Source of the DNA: Aldrovandia affinis | Lineage: Eukaryota; Chordata; Actinopteri; Notacanthiformes; Halosauridae | DNA length: 64,000 nucleotides | Direction of reading: 5' to 3' | Assembly: GCA_029706075.1 (NCBI GenBank) | Contig: JAINUG010000166.1 | Coordinates: 1,830,001-1,894,000, forward strand | Shown: piece after piece, positions 47,959 to 60,566 of the stretch | Layout: every line of letters begins with the position of its first letter | Position numbering within the stretch: position 1 is the stretch's first letter | Notes under the pieces: model-generated | What the model saw: only the letters and a program-made list of their open reading frames with translations | The model's database searches: none | Told to the model about the DNA's origin: nothing | Translations under genes and position numbers: made by a program

Positions 47959-48983
47959 TTTTGTGAAAATATATACATTTCCCGTTCCTGCTTTTCCACT
48001 CCACAGGCCCTTCACGCATTGAGCCACGCGCTGGATGACGGCGCCACACAAATTGGTTTCCAGTTCACGTATGAGCGGGGAGGGAGACAGGTTTTAAATT
48101 TTAAACAAAGGGGAGGTTTTTCAATTTGAGTGCATTTTACTTTTCTGGGAACCTGGGCGTTTGGGTGAGGAACTGGGTTTGGGGGAGCACTGCGCTCACA
48201 ACCCCTGAACTACTCTCAATTCAGTTTTCGGGAACATGATGTCGCCTCCCCCTCGGAAGATAACCAGAGGTCATAGAGAACGGCGGCAAAATGGGAACAA
48301 AATGGAGAATCGCTTTTTAAAAATTCATACTGTGTTTGTGCCCTGACGTGGTTCCCTCCCATAATGGAAGACAAGACAATGCATAACCGATAAGATTTAT
48401 TGGACTTACTTTCATTGTTTTAGAGTCCTTTACCAAAAGGTGCCCTCTACATTTGCCTTCCTCACTGTATCACAGCAAAACTTATCTCCTGCGTTCACTT
48501 TAGCATTCCAAGGGTTTTTTTAAACCTTAAAAAAATGAAACCTCAAAAAGCATTGCTCACTGGTGAGCTTAATAAACTTGTCTCTATGGCTCCATTTCCC
48601 ATTGCATGGGTGTTTTTCAGGGCTGTCGGGCTGATTCAAAAAATCTTTGTCTGGCCAAGAAGCCAAAAACCATGATGTTGCACAGCCAAAAGAAAAGCAC
48701 AGTATCTAAGCACAGTTCTTTCTGGAAAAAGCTGAGAAGAAAAAAACCCTAGCTGGTTGTTCTTACAACAAACTACTCGCTGAAAAAAACGAATATGGCT
48801 ATTTCTGTTCAGGAATGAGTCTGGCGCAAACTGCTTGCCTTTATTAAGATCACTTGTTTTTTAACGGGCAGAATGCCATTTGACCTTTCAGTCCCAGGAG
48901 TATGTGCAACATCAGGGACAATTCAGCCAATTTGTCTGAAAAAGCCCAAAGCTGGCAACTCCAGTGTCTTTTCTTTTCCACAG

Positions 48984-49155
48984 GTGGCACGGCAGAGTAG
49001 CACATTGGTTAGTTAACTGGGCTTGTAACGCAGATATTGCAGGTTCAATTCCCAGGAGGGGCACTGCCGTTGTATCCTTGAGCGTGGTGCTTAACCTGAA
49101 TTGCTTCAGTTAATATATCCACCTGTATAAATGCATTGTATGTAAAAACATGTAG
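48984..49155 (+). mobile_element. SINE family S2
   Basis: 'agtagcacattggttagtta', 'attgcaggttcaattcccag', 'gtatccttgagcgtggtgct', 'ccacctgtataaatgc'. The tail end is missing. Confidence 0.8.
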
Positions 49156-49159
49156 CCAA

Positions 49160-50877
49160 GCTGTTTAAGAACGGCTGAAAAATGTAAATGGATGGGGGGC
49201 AAGTTTTTTTTCTTTTTGATTTGGGGCCAGGACTGAGAGAGGACAGCTCCGGCCCCACAGAACTCTTGTCCAATATTGTGGTGTGAACCACGGTTGAACC
49301 GTGCTGGAAGGAAAGAAGCTCTTCTCCTCTGACTTAGGAGAAATACCTAGGTGGTGGTGAGAGGCGTGAGAAGTGCAGGCTCTCAGCCCACATTCGAAGA
49401 CCGGGGGGGGTTACAGAAGGTACCAGAAGGTACAGCACAAGGACGTTCTGTTATTCTTCTCCGTTTTTCTTTTCCTCTCTTTGACAGTCGCCCTGACTGA
49501 GCACGACAAACAGCGGTTTTCCCACATTGTGTGCTTTCCATTGTAAAGCTCTGAGTTTTATGCACCAAGGCCATTGTGGTTCTACTACTGTCTCTCGCTT
49601 GCTCGAGGACGCGACGTTGCCCTCCAATCAGGAGTCCAGCATTGTAACCGCCAGCCAGCCCAGACTACTTCATCAGCATTCAACAGACTTACTCTGTTCC
49701 ATCTGTGGTAGAGGATCAACATTCTTACATTGAAGAGGTGGATTCTGTGGGTACTGGACTCAACTAAGGCTCTAAATTCAATTTGACCACTCTGGTGCCC
49801 TTACTCTGAGCAACAAATTGAAACATTGAAGTGTCACATTAAGTGCTTTTTGGCTGTAATTATATTTCGTTTTCTCTTCTATTTTTAGTGAACACAAACT
49901 CCTGACAACATAAAATGGAAAAAGAAAAATTAGTCACAAAGTCACAGTCACCACAGCAGTCAGATAGAATACCACCATAAATCTTATCTCAAAAAATAAT
50001 AATTTCAGTCTGACAGGTAAGTCTGAATTGAATTTGGTGGTTTGAGACTATCTGGTATCACATATATGATTCATATTCGCCACGGCCTACACCAGAACAC
50101 AATTAGGGCTGCATCATCCACAGCACACTAAACTTCTGCCTACTGCATTCTTTCAGCCGGATAAAATTCTACATTGTATATTTTTCTGCTTCTTTAAGCA
50201 CCGACAAAATAAATGCACATGAAATAATGTCGCTCTTCTTATTTATTTATTAAAACATCTGATTAAAAAGGAGAACATTTCTGCATTGAAAGACCCGCTT
50301 TAGTTAAGCCCACTCATTTATCTTTTGTCGTTTTTTGCCTTTAATTAGCGGCCTTGTGTCTCCCGCCTGTTTGTTTTAATGCGGTGCCAGTGGTGTCCAA
50401 GTCTCGAGAAAATCAACCTGAAGCACGTAGCTCTCGGCAACCTGTCAGATCGCTGACCGCCCCTGCTCATTAAACTACAGTGTGGCGTACATCACAACAC
50501 ATGCTTAATCTTACTCTCCTTTTTTTGCGATTTGATTTTCATCATTATTTTTGAATTTCATCATCTTGGTAACCTCCGGGTGGCTGAACTATGAAAAGAA
50601 AGTAAATTTTAACACTTAAAGTTACATTCTAACACTGTAAATGTAATTTCTCGTTTGATTGGCTGCGGAAGGCTGTTACTCTGGTGACGGTCGGAATGAC
50701 ACGTCCTTGTTCTCCATCTCGGACGTGGCCAAGCAGGTGCAGTGCTGTGAAAGAGACAGGGAAAATCTCCCAGCCTGTAAAGGTCATGTCTAATGGAACA
50801 TCAGTTAGTTCCGCTTCTAAAGTACACCAATTTGATATCGCACTTCCCTCCGCACTGCCATTACAGCAGCTCTTAAT
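49160..50877. other. Low-repeat stretch, nothing recognised
   Basis: Short frames at 49383-49733 overlap on opposite strands. 50280-50620 looks single-copy and could be conserved non-coding DNA. Confidence 0.4.
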
Positions 50878-50929
50878 ACAGGCAACTGCCAAAATAAAGG
50901 AAACACTTGAGTAAATTAAGGGTTCTGGT
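50878..50929 (+). mobile_element. Tc1-A left end only
   Basis: 'tacaggcaactgccaaaata aaggaaacacttgagtaaat' then 'gggttctgg', cut off by the minisatellite that follows. Confidence 0.8.
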
Positions 50930-51985
50930 GTGCCCCACCCCCCAACCCCCTCCCACACACCCTGCTCCACTCCCCACTCAAACCTGCTCCCCACCCAAAC
51001 CATTCTGCTCCTCACCCAAACCCCATTCTGCTCCCCATCCAAACCCCTCACCCAAACCCCACTCTGCTCCTCACCCAAACTAACTCTGCCCCTCACCCAA
51101 ACTAAGTACAATTTATAGGGTACTATTCCAGCTATCTATGGACCTATCCAAGACAAAAAGCCCTCAGTCGCCCTCACATCACTTGTAATTAAAAGCTTGG
51201 AAAGGATTGTTCTGTCACACATCCTCGGTAACACAAAACATCTGATGGATCCGCTGCAACACCAACAAAACAAAGGAAGTGATAATTGACTTTCGGATAA
51301 AGGCTAATTATCTAAAGTCTGTCAATATCAACAGAGCTGTAATAGAAAGGGTACAGGAATATAAATACCTGGGCACCATCATTAACTAAAAATTGGACTG
51401 GAACACAAACACACAGGCAATACTCAGGAAAGGACAACAAAGACTTTACCTTCTCCGAAAACAATAAAATATTGCACCTGTTTTATAAAAGCATTTTAAC
51501 ATTCAGTTTCCTCAGCTGGTACAGTTCACTCTCCATACCCAAGCACCACATGCCAGAACATAGCATCCCTTTGTAAAATTAGGACCACCCACAAGGCCAA
51601 ACAAATCATACATGACTCCACCCACCCACTAAACAACCAGTATGCACTGCTACCCTCTGGCCAAAGGTTAAAAACTCCCCACTGTAAAACAAACCGAGCA
51701 CGCAAATCATTCATCCCAACTAGAACCAGATTTTTAAACAAGGACTTCAAAACATAATTACCTCACTTCACACATAATGTCTTTTATGTTCATGTCATGT
51801 CTTTTGTATTATGTTGTATGTGTATGTTGTGTTAGAATGTATGTGTATGCTAATGCCTGCCTGTACTATTGCAAAACAAATTTCCCTCTGGGATAATAAA
51901 GTATTCTATCTATCAAACCCCACTGCCCCTCACCCAAACCCCACTCTGCTACCCACCCAAACCCCACTCCTCACCCAAACTCCCT
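50930..51985. repeat. C-rich minisatellite interrupted by a LINE
   Basis: Units such as 'ctcacccaaaccccactctg' at 50940-51105 resume at 51918-51985. The 800 bp between is a Rex1-type LINE. Confidence 0.88.
51117..51917 (+). pseudogene. Rex1-type LINE, 5'-truncated and broken
   Basis: Translation gives ALTSLVIKSLERIVLSHI (start of a reverse-transcriptase block), then after a deletion of the catalytic core NTKEVIIDFR, and VQEYKYLGTIIN, LDWNTNT and GQQRLYLLRK. Further on RTTHKAKQIIHDS / YALLPSGQR-like and NRARKSFIPTRTRF residues are spread over more than one frame. It ends with 'acaaatttccctctgggata ataaag' and a (TATC)n tail. This order is typical of the Rex1/Babar C-terminus. It is dead: the catalytic box is missing and stops are present. 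Confidence 0.85.
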
Positions 51986-52611
51986 GTGGATTCCAATCTC
52001 TCAATCCTCATAATTTTCTCAGTACAAAGACTGCATGGCTGTATGCCAAATATAGTCAGTCAGCCTACCGCTGTTGTTGTTAACTGACACCTAAAGAGAC
52101 AAATAACATTTAATAAACATTCATCAAGATACAAGGCCGTCTCCTTGTGAAAGTTCTTCTTCATTTCACACATCTGAAAGAAAACGAACGGTTATTTATT
52201 CAACAGCCCCCACACACACACACACATACACACACGCACGCTCAAACACACACACACACCACCCCTCACTCTCCTGCACGCTCACTCACTCAGAATAATG
52301 GCCTTGTTAGATTTTAATTGAAATCCCTTGAAACCTGTGAGGTAAATGTGGAACCGTGCCCCTCTAAAAAAGCATTTAATTAGCGCGTTCCATCACAGCT
52401 CTGTGTTCCATCACAGCTACTGTGTTTGACTCCAGAGCGTCGAGACTGACCTGTGTTTAATGAAAAAAACTGATATTTTTCGATACCTATACATCTAACA
52501 AAAATCAAGGCAGAGAGAGAGAACACATAGTTATACTGGGTTGATACACGTGTAAGCATTCAACGGTAATTCAACACATACATAGTGTCTATCTTTTATC
52601 TTCAACAAAAG
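51986..52611. other. Nothing recognised except a CA tract
   Basis: (CA)n at 52206-52262. 'cgttccatcacagctctgtg' is followed by a partial direct repeat at 52385-52420. Confidence 0.45.
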
Positions 52612-52619
52612 CATGCATA

Positions 52620-52971
52620 TAGGGGCTGCTGGTTGGATCATCCTGTTAAGGCTCTAGTCTGGAACCCAGCCATGCCAGTGCCAACTGTGGCCAGGAGCCT
52701 TGCACAATTGGCGGTAGGGAGGGAGGCATTCAGTCGGCTGGGTTGTCTGTGTCTCGTAACACACCAGCGCCCCCCGCTGGTCAATCGGGCGCTCACAGTC
52801 TTCCGTTATGAAGCAGGGCATGAAGTGTCTTCCTCCTCCTCACGCCTGTGCAAGCTTTCCTTGTGGACTGCAACTACCCTCTCCTAAATTGACAGCGGAG
52901 GTCGCAGAAAACGCGGCTTTAAAATACGATTGGGCGTTCCAAATTGGGAGGGGTAAAAGATCTCAAAATAA
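52620..52971 (+). mobile_element. S3-related SINE
   Basis: GC-rich body and a tail 'ccaaattgggaggggtaaaa' at 52940, similar to the S3 tail. The head is diverged. CATGCATA occurs at both 52612-52619 and 52972-52979 and is a likely target duplication. 350 bp. Confidence 0.6.
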
Positions 52972-52977
52972 CATGCA

Positions 52978-53228
52978 TACAGGTAACTGCCAACATGAAG
53001 GCAGCACTTTGGTTACCCGGGGGGGGGGGCAATCAAACAGCCCTGACCCAGGGTATAAGAGTCTCAGCCAGGGGCGGGGGTGTCTGGGGGCTCATTGGAA
53101 AAGGGGAGTGCGAGGCTTATCCATCAGTACCAGCCCTGCCACCCCCCGATGGACACTTGCGGTACTGCACCCATTTAAAGGATCCCTCATTCACTCAAAT
53201 GGTGCCTTTATTTTGGCAGTTACCTGTA
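52978..53228 (+). mobile_element. Tc1-A-derived MITE
   Basis: Ends 'tacaggtaactgccaacatg' and 'tattttggcagttacctgta', with TA outermost. The interior 'gtactgcacccatttaaagg' followed by 'atccctcattcactcaa' is the reverse complement of 18218-18473. No coding. It abuts the S3-related SINE. Confidence 0.82.
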
Positions 53229-54977
53229 TATCATTCTAAAATGCATATAAAGTAATCAATTAGAGCAACATTAGCTTATATCAAATTGGTCACTAGGTCA
53301 AAATGATTGTCTATCAGAGCAAGGCTACCTCGGATCAGTCTTAGGAGGTTCTGAGTGATGAAGTGCTTGATGTTAGGCACAGGACATGTTCAAATTAATT
53401 GGAACAATGGTGACAGCTGCACAGCTGTGATTTTAGAAGATGGTGACCTGTAGGTCTTGCATATGCAGGTACCATAGCTCTGTTATCACCAGGAGGTCAC
53501 AGAAGTGTAAAATCTTTGTGTGTGGGGAAAGATATTATCCCTGTGGATTAAATCAACATTTGTCCTGAACTTTTTCTTTTTAAATTCAACATTATCCCCT
53601 ACTTTCTTCAAATTTGGAATGGCCAGTTGTATTTGCATGCCTGGCCCATTGCTGAAATTTCCTCCATCAATGGACCAGCACGTCTCCTCCAAACAGGAGT
53701 GAAAAGAAGGGGTGATTGGCAGAACACACTTCAAAGGACTCACAGACACACACACGCGCGCGCCAGCTTGTCCGTGCTCTCCAGAATCGAATGAGGATAT
53801 TGCGGCTTTGGGACGAGACTATGAATACATTGCAAGCATTCAAAAAAAATTGAGTGAATAGAAAAATACATTTTTCAACACATTTTTGTTAATATCCGAA
53901 CCCAAATAATCTTTCCACTCAACCGCAATTCAGAGCACCTGCCTCAATTTAGCATGATTTAGATTGATGCCGTACATAAACAAATAAATAGATAGATAGA
54001 TGGATGGATAGATAGCTCCAGTTGCCAGATTGATTTTGTTCATATGGTGGGGGACTTTTGGTAGTTTGCTCACGTCCGTGGAGTACTGACTGTAATTTGA
54101 CCGCAATAGAACTAATGCACTAAGCTGCAGTACCCACCATGACCACTGCCAGTGCTTGTCTCACCAGTGCCAATGTTGTTACTATGGAAATGATGCAGAC
54201 AAGCCTGTGTGAGCAAAAGATAATCATTTTATTTATTATTTTTTCCACCCTGGTGGTCACCTGGAAGTCAGTTCCTTATTGTGGCTAGCTTACCTTCGCA
54301 CTGACAAGAGGCAGACAGGCAGTTGGTGCCAGGGCGCAAGTCTACAAATTGACTTTGTTTCAGAGAGGGGAGTTTCCTCTTATGGACAAGTTTTTACACC
54401 TCTACGACAAGTCGTGAATGAGGAAACAACAGATTATCTGCCAATAATTAAATTGAACATCATTCAATTATATTCAAATATAAAATATTGTACTCTCTTT
54501 AGCTCGGGTGTGGTGCACTGCCAAAGATTTTCATCCCCCGACTAGTCATTGGGGCAAAAAATGAAGTTCTTCGGAAAAGCTGCAGGTGAAGCAACGTCGG
54601 TGGCACCAGAGTTTTGATTCAGCTGGAATGTTTACAGTTGCATTATAAGTTTTCGTAAGTATTTAGCGATAAGTTAAATGGGAAGTGAGTAAATTCATTA
54701 GGATGTAGCTTAATTTAATTATATTTTATGATTGATTAGTACAAATTTAAATTGTGCATAACAGATTGTTTATTTGACTAATGCACATTATTTTGTGTGA
54801 GTTTAATAAATTACTAATTATTTGAAAGCATTCAAGTGTGTGTATGTGTGGCGGGGGTCGGGGGGGGGGGGGTGTTGTACAGTACCAGCCTCCACCGCAA
54901 ACAGACTTTCACAAATGCTGCGCTTTTTCTAATAACTGTTCCCTGTTTGTTGTTTCCACACAATTAATCTTCCTTAG
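53229..54977. other. Low-repeat stretch, nothing recognised
   Basis: (GATA)n at 53983-54015; a G run at 54859-54872. No supported gene. Confidence 0.4.
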
Positions 54978-55115
54978 ACCGAGTCTCAGAGCTGGAATGA
55001 GCAAACGAGAGAAACGGCCGAGCCCCAAGTTCTGTTTCTCCTTTAATGAGCGGAGGAATCCTTCCCGCGGTGCCTGGGGAGCGCCCTCAGTTCAGCCCGA
55101 CTCCCGCCACCCCCA
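54978..55115 (+). CDS. Candidate host exon, unproven
   Basis: A pyrimidine-rich tract ends in 'aatcttccttag' just before 54978 and an exact donor GTGAGT begins at 55116. The exon would be 138 bp. An ATG at 54997 opens a frame beginning MSKREKRPSPKFCFSFNE that runs to the donor, leaving two bases of a split codon. The segment is GC-richer than its flanks and repeat-free. I do not recognise the protein. It could be a first coding exon, a non-coding exon or chance; codon use cannot be judged from 40 residues. Confidence 0.25.
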
Positions 55116-55119
55116 GTGA

Positions 55120-55424
55120 GTACGCCGCTTATTCTTACGAGGGACAGAGATAGCCCCGCACCGTGCCCCAAAACCACTTTCTCTAAGGACAACAAAAAAC
55201 ACAACAACAAAAAACTCATTTGGAACTAAATTAAAGAGCTTTCTTTTCATTTTGGGCATGCCGTGATTTCATTTTTGGTTAGTTATGGAGAAAATTCAAA
55301 AGTTAAAAAAATAATTTGAAATATATTACATTCCCTGCCATAATTTTTTGTCGATTCGTTTCATCTCTCTTTTTCTATTAGTTTTTTTGTGTTCAAAATA
55401 TGATTGCGGTATTTATAATTGATT
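55120..55424. other. AT-rich, nothing recognised
   Basis: No gene or repeat seen up to the L2 3' tail. Confidence 0.5.
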
Positions 55425-56490
55425 ATAATAATAATAATAATAGTAATATGATTCATTTGAAGCACCTTTATAGGAACCCAAGGACGCTGTACAGTATAAA
55501 ACGAGTAAAAAACAAGACACCATTTAAAAACAAAGCACAAAAGTCCTAGCAAAGAGGAGAACTAAACAAGACAAAAGCCAGGCTGAGGAGGTGAGTCTTC
55601 AGTCTGGATTTAACAATAGAGCTGGACTCTGCATTGTGGACTGAGGCAGGGAGGGCATTCCAGAGGCCAGGAGCAGCTGTGCTGAAGGCCCTGTCCCCCA
55701 CAGCGCACAGCCTGGTGTGGGGAGTGATGAGGAGTCCAGTGTCAGAGGAGCGTAGCCTTCGAGAGGGGGTGTAGGGGTGGAGGAGGTCCGAGAGGTATTG
55801 TGGGGCAAGGTCATGGAGAGACTTGTAGGGGAGGAGGAGAATTTTAAATGAGACATGGGACTTGAGCGGGAGCCAGTGGAGGTGCTGGAGGGTGGGGGTG
55901 ATGTGCTGCCACGGTTTTGTGCATGTGAGAACCCTGGGCACAGAGTTCTGGGCGTACTGGAGCCTATCCAGGGCTCTACTGGGCATCCCGAATACGACTC
56001 CATTGCAGTAATCCAGGCAAGCGGTCACAAAGGCATGGATGAGGGTCCCTGCCATGGAGTCGGTGAGTGATGGCCAGAGTCTGGATATGTTCTTTAGGTG
56101 AAAGAAGGCAGATTTGATGATGGCCTGACATGTGGTTCAAATGAGAGAGTGGAATCAAGAATGACACCTAGGTTACGGACTTCAGTGGAGGGGCAGATTG
56201 AGCAGCCGTCGATAGTCAGCACGAGATCACCAAGCAGGGCCTTGGATTCCACAACCACAAGCTCTGTTTTATCGCTGTTGAGTTTGAGTAGGTTAGAAGT
56301 CACCCAGTTTTATATGTCATGCAGGCAGCTGACGAGAGACTGGGGATGGAGGTGGGCGGATAGGTTTGGTGTTGAAGTAGAGTTGGGTGTCGTCGGCATG
56401 GCAATGAAAGCTAAGGCCGTGTCGGCGGATGATCTGACTAACAGGAAGCACATAGATCATAAATAACAGGGGTCCAAGCACACGGATGGT
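55425..56490 (-). pseudogene. L2-type LINE, 3' half of reverse transcriptase
   Basis: Right to left on the minus strand: LGPLLFMIYVLPVS, then HADDTQLYF (the catalytic YADD box with His for Tyr); then SDKTELVVV and TEVRNLGVILDSTLSF after a frame change; then a 169-aa open stretch with LIHAFVTACLDYCN, HITPTLQHLHWLPL, PSRRLRSSDTGLL and GDRAFSTAAPGLWNALP. This order is the standard L2 C-terminus. The 3' end has 'ttcctataaaggtgcttcaa' and a (TTA)n tail at 55425-55440. The copy is 5'-truncated near 56490, in the VPQGSVLGPLLF block. The 169-aa frame is relatively well preserved, so the insertion is not very old. Confidence 0.92.
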
Positions 56491-56984
56491 CCGTGATAAT
56501 GGCACAGTGGGAGCCGGCTCTCTGTTCAACGGGCGGTCCGCGGGACTGTGGGCGCCAGTCGACATCAGAATCTGTCCCTGCCCGTCAGATGTGAATGAGC
56601 TGTGATAAACATCTCCGACAAGACTCCGAAAGGCAACCTTGCACCTCGAAATTGTGTGATTCTCCTTCTCTCCTAACCATGATTTTCCATCAGGGCACCC
56701 TTATTTAATTCCTTAGCCTGTGCAACTGTTTACATTGGGGAGAGGCAACAGTAAGTGGCAACAGTATGTCTCACCTATGAGGGTACTGGCTGTCTGCCAA
56801 CTCTCAACCCCCCCATCCCACAAGCCTCATACCCCACACTCCACACCCCTAATTCCTAGCCTCCCACACCCCTGACACCACCCCTTATTCCCACACCCCT
56901 AACTCCACACCATCCCATAGTTTGGCCACACTATCAGATTAACCCCAAATAATGTATCCCCCAATCCTCACGCCACCGTTACAT
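56491..56984. other. Nothing recognised; C-rich degenerate repeat at 56810-56930
   Basis: 'cacacccctaattcc'-like units recur loosely. No gene. Confidence 0.45.
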
Positions 56985-57045
56985 AAAATCATAAATAATA
57001 CATAATGAAGATGATAGGCCATTTAGCCCATCTAGGCCCCTCATT
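56985..57045 (-). mobile_element. CR1-type LINE 3' end fragment
   Basis: 'aataatacataatgaagatg' and 'aggccatttagcccatctag' match the 3' untranslated end of the CR1 at 13762. About 60 bp. Confidence 0.6.
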
Positions 57046-57361
57046 TACCGGCAACAGCTGTCTTCTGAAATGCACGGAAGGAGCTGGAATCGGCACAGTG
57101 GCGGTGAGGGACACCGCCAGGATACAGAGCCCCCTCGGCCCACGGCCTTTATATCATATCCCACAATCCCCCTCTGAGGAACACAGCCCTCTCTCTGTCT
57201 ACCTCTCTCCGCCCCCTGCCCCCGTAGAAGTGCAATGGGGCTGGCAAGCAAGCAGGTGAGCAGAGAGCGCTGTTGAAGGTGCCATTTTAGCAATCAAATC
57301 ACAGACGGATCGCTGCTCAAGTGGACTGGTAATAAGTGTCGAACAGCAGCACAGGCAATTA

Positions 57362-57425
57362 TAAATATGCAGCCTTTTTTCTCTTCTTCTTCCCCTTCTC
57401 CTTCTCCTTCTTCTTCTTCTTCTAT
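57362..57425. repeat. (CTT)n-rich microsatellite
   Basis: Interrupted CTT/CTC triplets. Confidence 0.9.
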
Positions 57426-57554
57426 ACCACAAATGTTTTAGAATTTTAAATACTGTCGCAGTGCCTGTCGCCTTTGATCTTTCCAACGGTGAGCAGCGAC
57501 CAATAAAAGCTGTATTTGCTTTCCATAACGGTAATAATTACATGAATGTTCACA

Positions 57555-57568
57555 AACACACACACACG

Positions 57569-57605
<37 letters not shown>

Positions 57606-57625
57606 GTGCTGTATATATATGTGTG
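57555..57625. repeat. Compound (CA)n(TA)n microsatellite
   Basis: CA run, then TA run, then GT, partly palindromic. Confidence 0.93.
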
Positions 57626-58235
57626 TGTGATCACATGTGAATACCTTTGAAGTAAATGTGACAATGTGTTAATATGTGGTATACATATATATGTGGAAAT
57701 GTGTGATTGAGACGTAATTCACATGTGCAGAATTGATGAGATTTTTCCATAAGGGTTGGATGGGGGCGCGGGAGGCAGGGGTTGGGGGATTCGGCCTCTT
57801 AAAACCATCAGAAAGCAGGGCCTTTCACCCCATTACACATTTTCCCATACACCTCGAGCTGATCAGAACTCTAAAGCTCGCACTGTACAGCAGTGAGGTG
57901 GAGAGGACACCGCAAGGTTGAGAGGAAGAAAAAAAACAAAAACAGTATATCTAACGCCGGGTTCTCTTCCGTGTTCCCCTCCCGGGCCTCGTCGTGTAAA
58001 TACAGCAGCCCTCCGGGGGGCCAGTCTGCACAGCACAGCTCCCTGGGCCCTCGTTATGAAGTCATCTCCTCCCAGGGACCCGTCAGGATGTTAGCCGCAC
58101 ACCGGCACATAAAGCATTATACGACGCTGATGAGGCATCTGTGAGGGTCCTTAACGCCCGCTCAGAGCCCTGGTGCACAGGTGCAACGACCAATAACTCC
58201 CAGCATCATCAGCACCCGGCTATTGTAAAGGGTAT
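57626..58235. other. Nothing recognised
   Basis: 57950-58235 is GC-richer and looks single-copy. No gene identified. Confidence 0.4.
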
Positions 58236-58239
58236 TAAG

Positions 58240-58503
<264 letters not shown>

Positions 58504-59410
58504 AGCGGGTCGTACCTAGTTTCACTTCTCATGTAATCAGGGGACCCGCTAGGAAATCTGGGCTCCATGACAAAATATCATGTCATGCCCCACCCCACCC
58601 CCCATGCGATGCCACCCCACCCCACCACCTACAGCCGACACGCAATCCCGTGCCAGGATTTTGATAACTCTATCTTGCAGGCCAACACTATGTTAGGTCT
58701 TACTGCTTCCGAAGGTTAATAGAAGCTGCCTGTTAGTAAGCTATGGATGAATATAGCATATTGTACAATGAAAGGATTCCAACTAATCAAAGCATAGTTT
58801 TACATAATGATCATTTTTATGCAATTAAAACACACGTATGTACTATTTGAAAACACTATATTCAATACCACAGAAAAGTGCTGCTAGTGTGCTCTACTTC
58901 CCCTTCCTCCACACTCCTCTCTAACTGGGCTCTTTGCTCCCCGTCTCTGTCGAGTGCAGGGGAATGCACAGGGCTAAACATGTATTTAATACACTTGCAC
59001 ACACGCTGCATAAGAGGAAAGGTGAAAAGCTACTGAACTACGAATCAAGAGAGCAATATGTGCTCTTCAGAAATAAACCAGGCAAAAACATATGCAAATT
59101 CATAATCAATGACTGCTGTATTTAAATGATTTCAACAGATATCGTTATTACTATTTTTAAAACGTTACCGTAGTTTTATTAGGGGACATTGGTTATGTAA
59201 TTACATGTGCACAATTTCATAGGACTAGCTTTGAATTGAAAAAAAAAAAAAAAACTAGGTACTGTTAAATGCATGAGCATGACAGGCTCATGTTTATCTT
59301 GCTATACGTTTGTGAACAGTAACATAACGCAGTCCAAAAACATGTCACTGCACCCGAGAGACATGTAATCTCCGAGGAGAACCCTGTATAGCGTTATAAT
59401 GTTAAAATGG
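58504..59410. other. Nothing recognised
   Basis: AT-rich with a poly-A at 59240-59255. No gene. Confidence 0.45.
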
Positions 59411-59622
59411 CAGGCAGTGTGGTGTAATGGTTAGGGAGCTGGGCTTGTAACGTTAAGGTTGCAGGTTCAATCCCCAGGTGGGACACTGCCGTTGTACCCT
59501 TGAGCAAGGTACTTAATCTGAATTGCTTCAGATAATATCCAGCTGTATAAATGGATTGTAAAGAAATGTAAACTGTAAGTTGCTCTGGATAAGAGCGTCT
59601 GCTAAATGCCTGTAATGTAAAT
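59411..59622 (+). mobile_element. SINE family S2, best preserved copy
   Basis: Head 'gtgtggtgtaatggttaggg', B box 'caggttcaatccccaggt', core 'tgtacccttgagcaaggtac', 'ccagctgtataaatggattg', tail 'ataagagcgtctgctaaatg' and an A-rich end. It serves as the reference for the family here. Confidence 0.94.
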
Positions 59623-60552
59623 AAAAACACAACACTGGCTCACCTCCTTCACTTGCTGTTGCAGATTGTTTGTCAGGTGGGGTGTGGGGGGACAGTGCTG
59701 CTGAAGCTGCTGGGGTATTTTTGACTTCGTAAGAATGAAGCCATACTTGTAGATAAAATTTTACTGAAACAACAAAATGTCATCATTTGCTATATAGCTA
59801 TATAGCCTAGTCTAGGAAGAAATGTACTCAGGCTTCTTCTTAGCTTATCTTCTAAGCTAGCTAGCACTAGCTAGCGTTAGCTGTTAGCTAGCTACTTAGT
59901 TTAGGCAAACTAGCTAGCAGCTAAGTGCCACACGCATAAATAACATGTAACTCACCTTTATTCATGAAAAACTGGGTCAGTTACTGTCTTTCTTTTGTTT
60001 TCCAAAAAGCTGTTACTGATTTTGCCGGTGACATGATGAGTCCTGTCAGGTCGGTCATACGAGCAGTGTTGCGAGAGCAGAGGGACTAAACCATTCTGTA
60101 CATGGGGGGGGGTCTGAGGTGATGGATATTTGGGGCTCATGCAATCATTTTATTGCAGATTCTATTAAGTTCTTTAATTGGCTTTATTACAGCCAATGAG
60201 ATGGTTGCAATGTCCTAATGTGCCCAGAAAGTGAAATTTGCCTGAATTCCTGGCCCTAAAAGTATTTAACAGTGTGTGGGGGAGGGGCACATGATGTCTA
60301 ATATGAAATACCCTGAAATCTAATTGGATTATTAAGGGGAGGTCAGGCCCTTTGGCTCACAGGTTTGATAATATTACTACTACTACTACTACTACTACTA
60401 CTCTTAATAATAATCATAATAATAATAACATTATTTTATTAGGATTATTTAAATGAGCATTTCGTTCCTCTTCCCTTTATCCCTGCCTGAAAACAAGTTT
60501 ATTTGGATTTGTGTCAATACAGAACAGGCTTGGCGGGAGAGTTGGGAAGAAC
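59623..60552. other. Nothing recognised
   Basis: 'gctagctagc' clusters at 59855-59925 form small inverted repeats; (ACT)n at 60374-60402. No gene. Confidence 0.45.
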
Positions 60553-60566
60553 TCCAAGTCGAGGTG

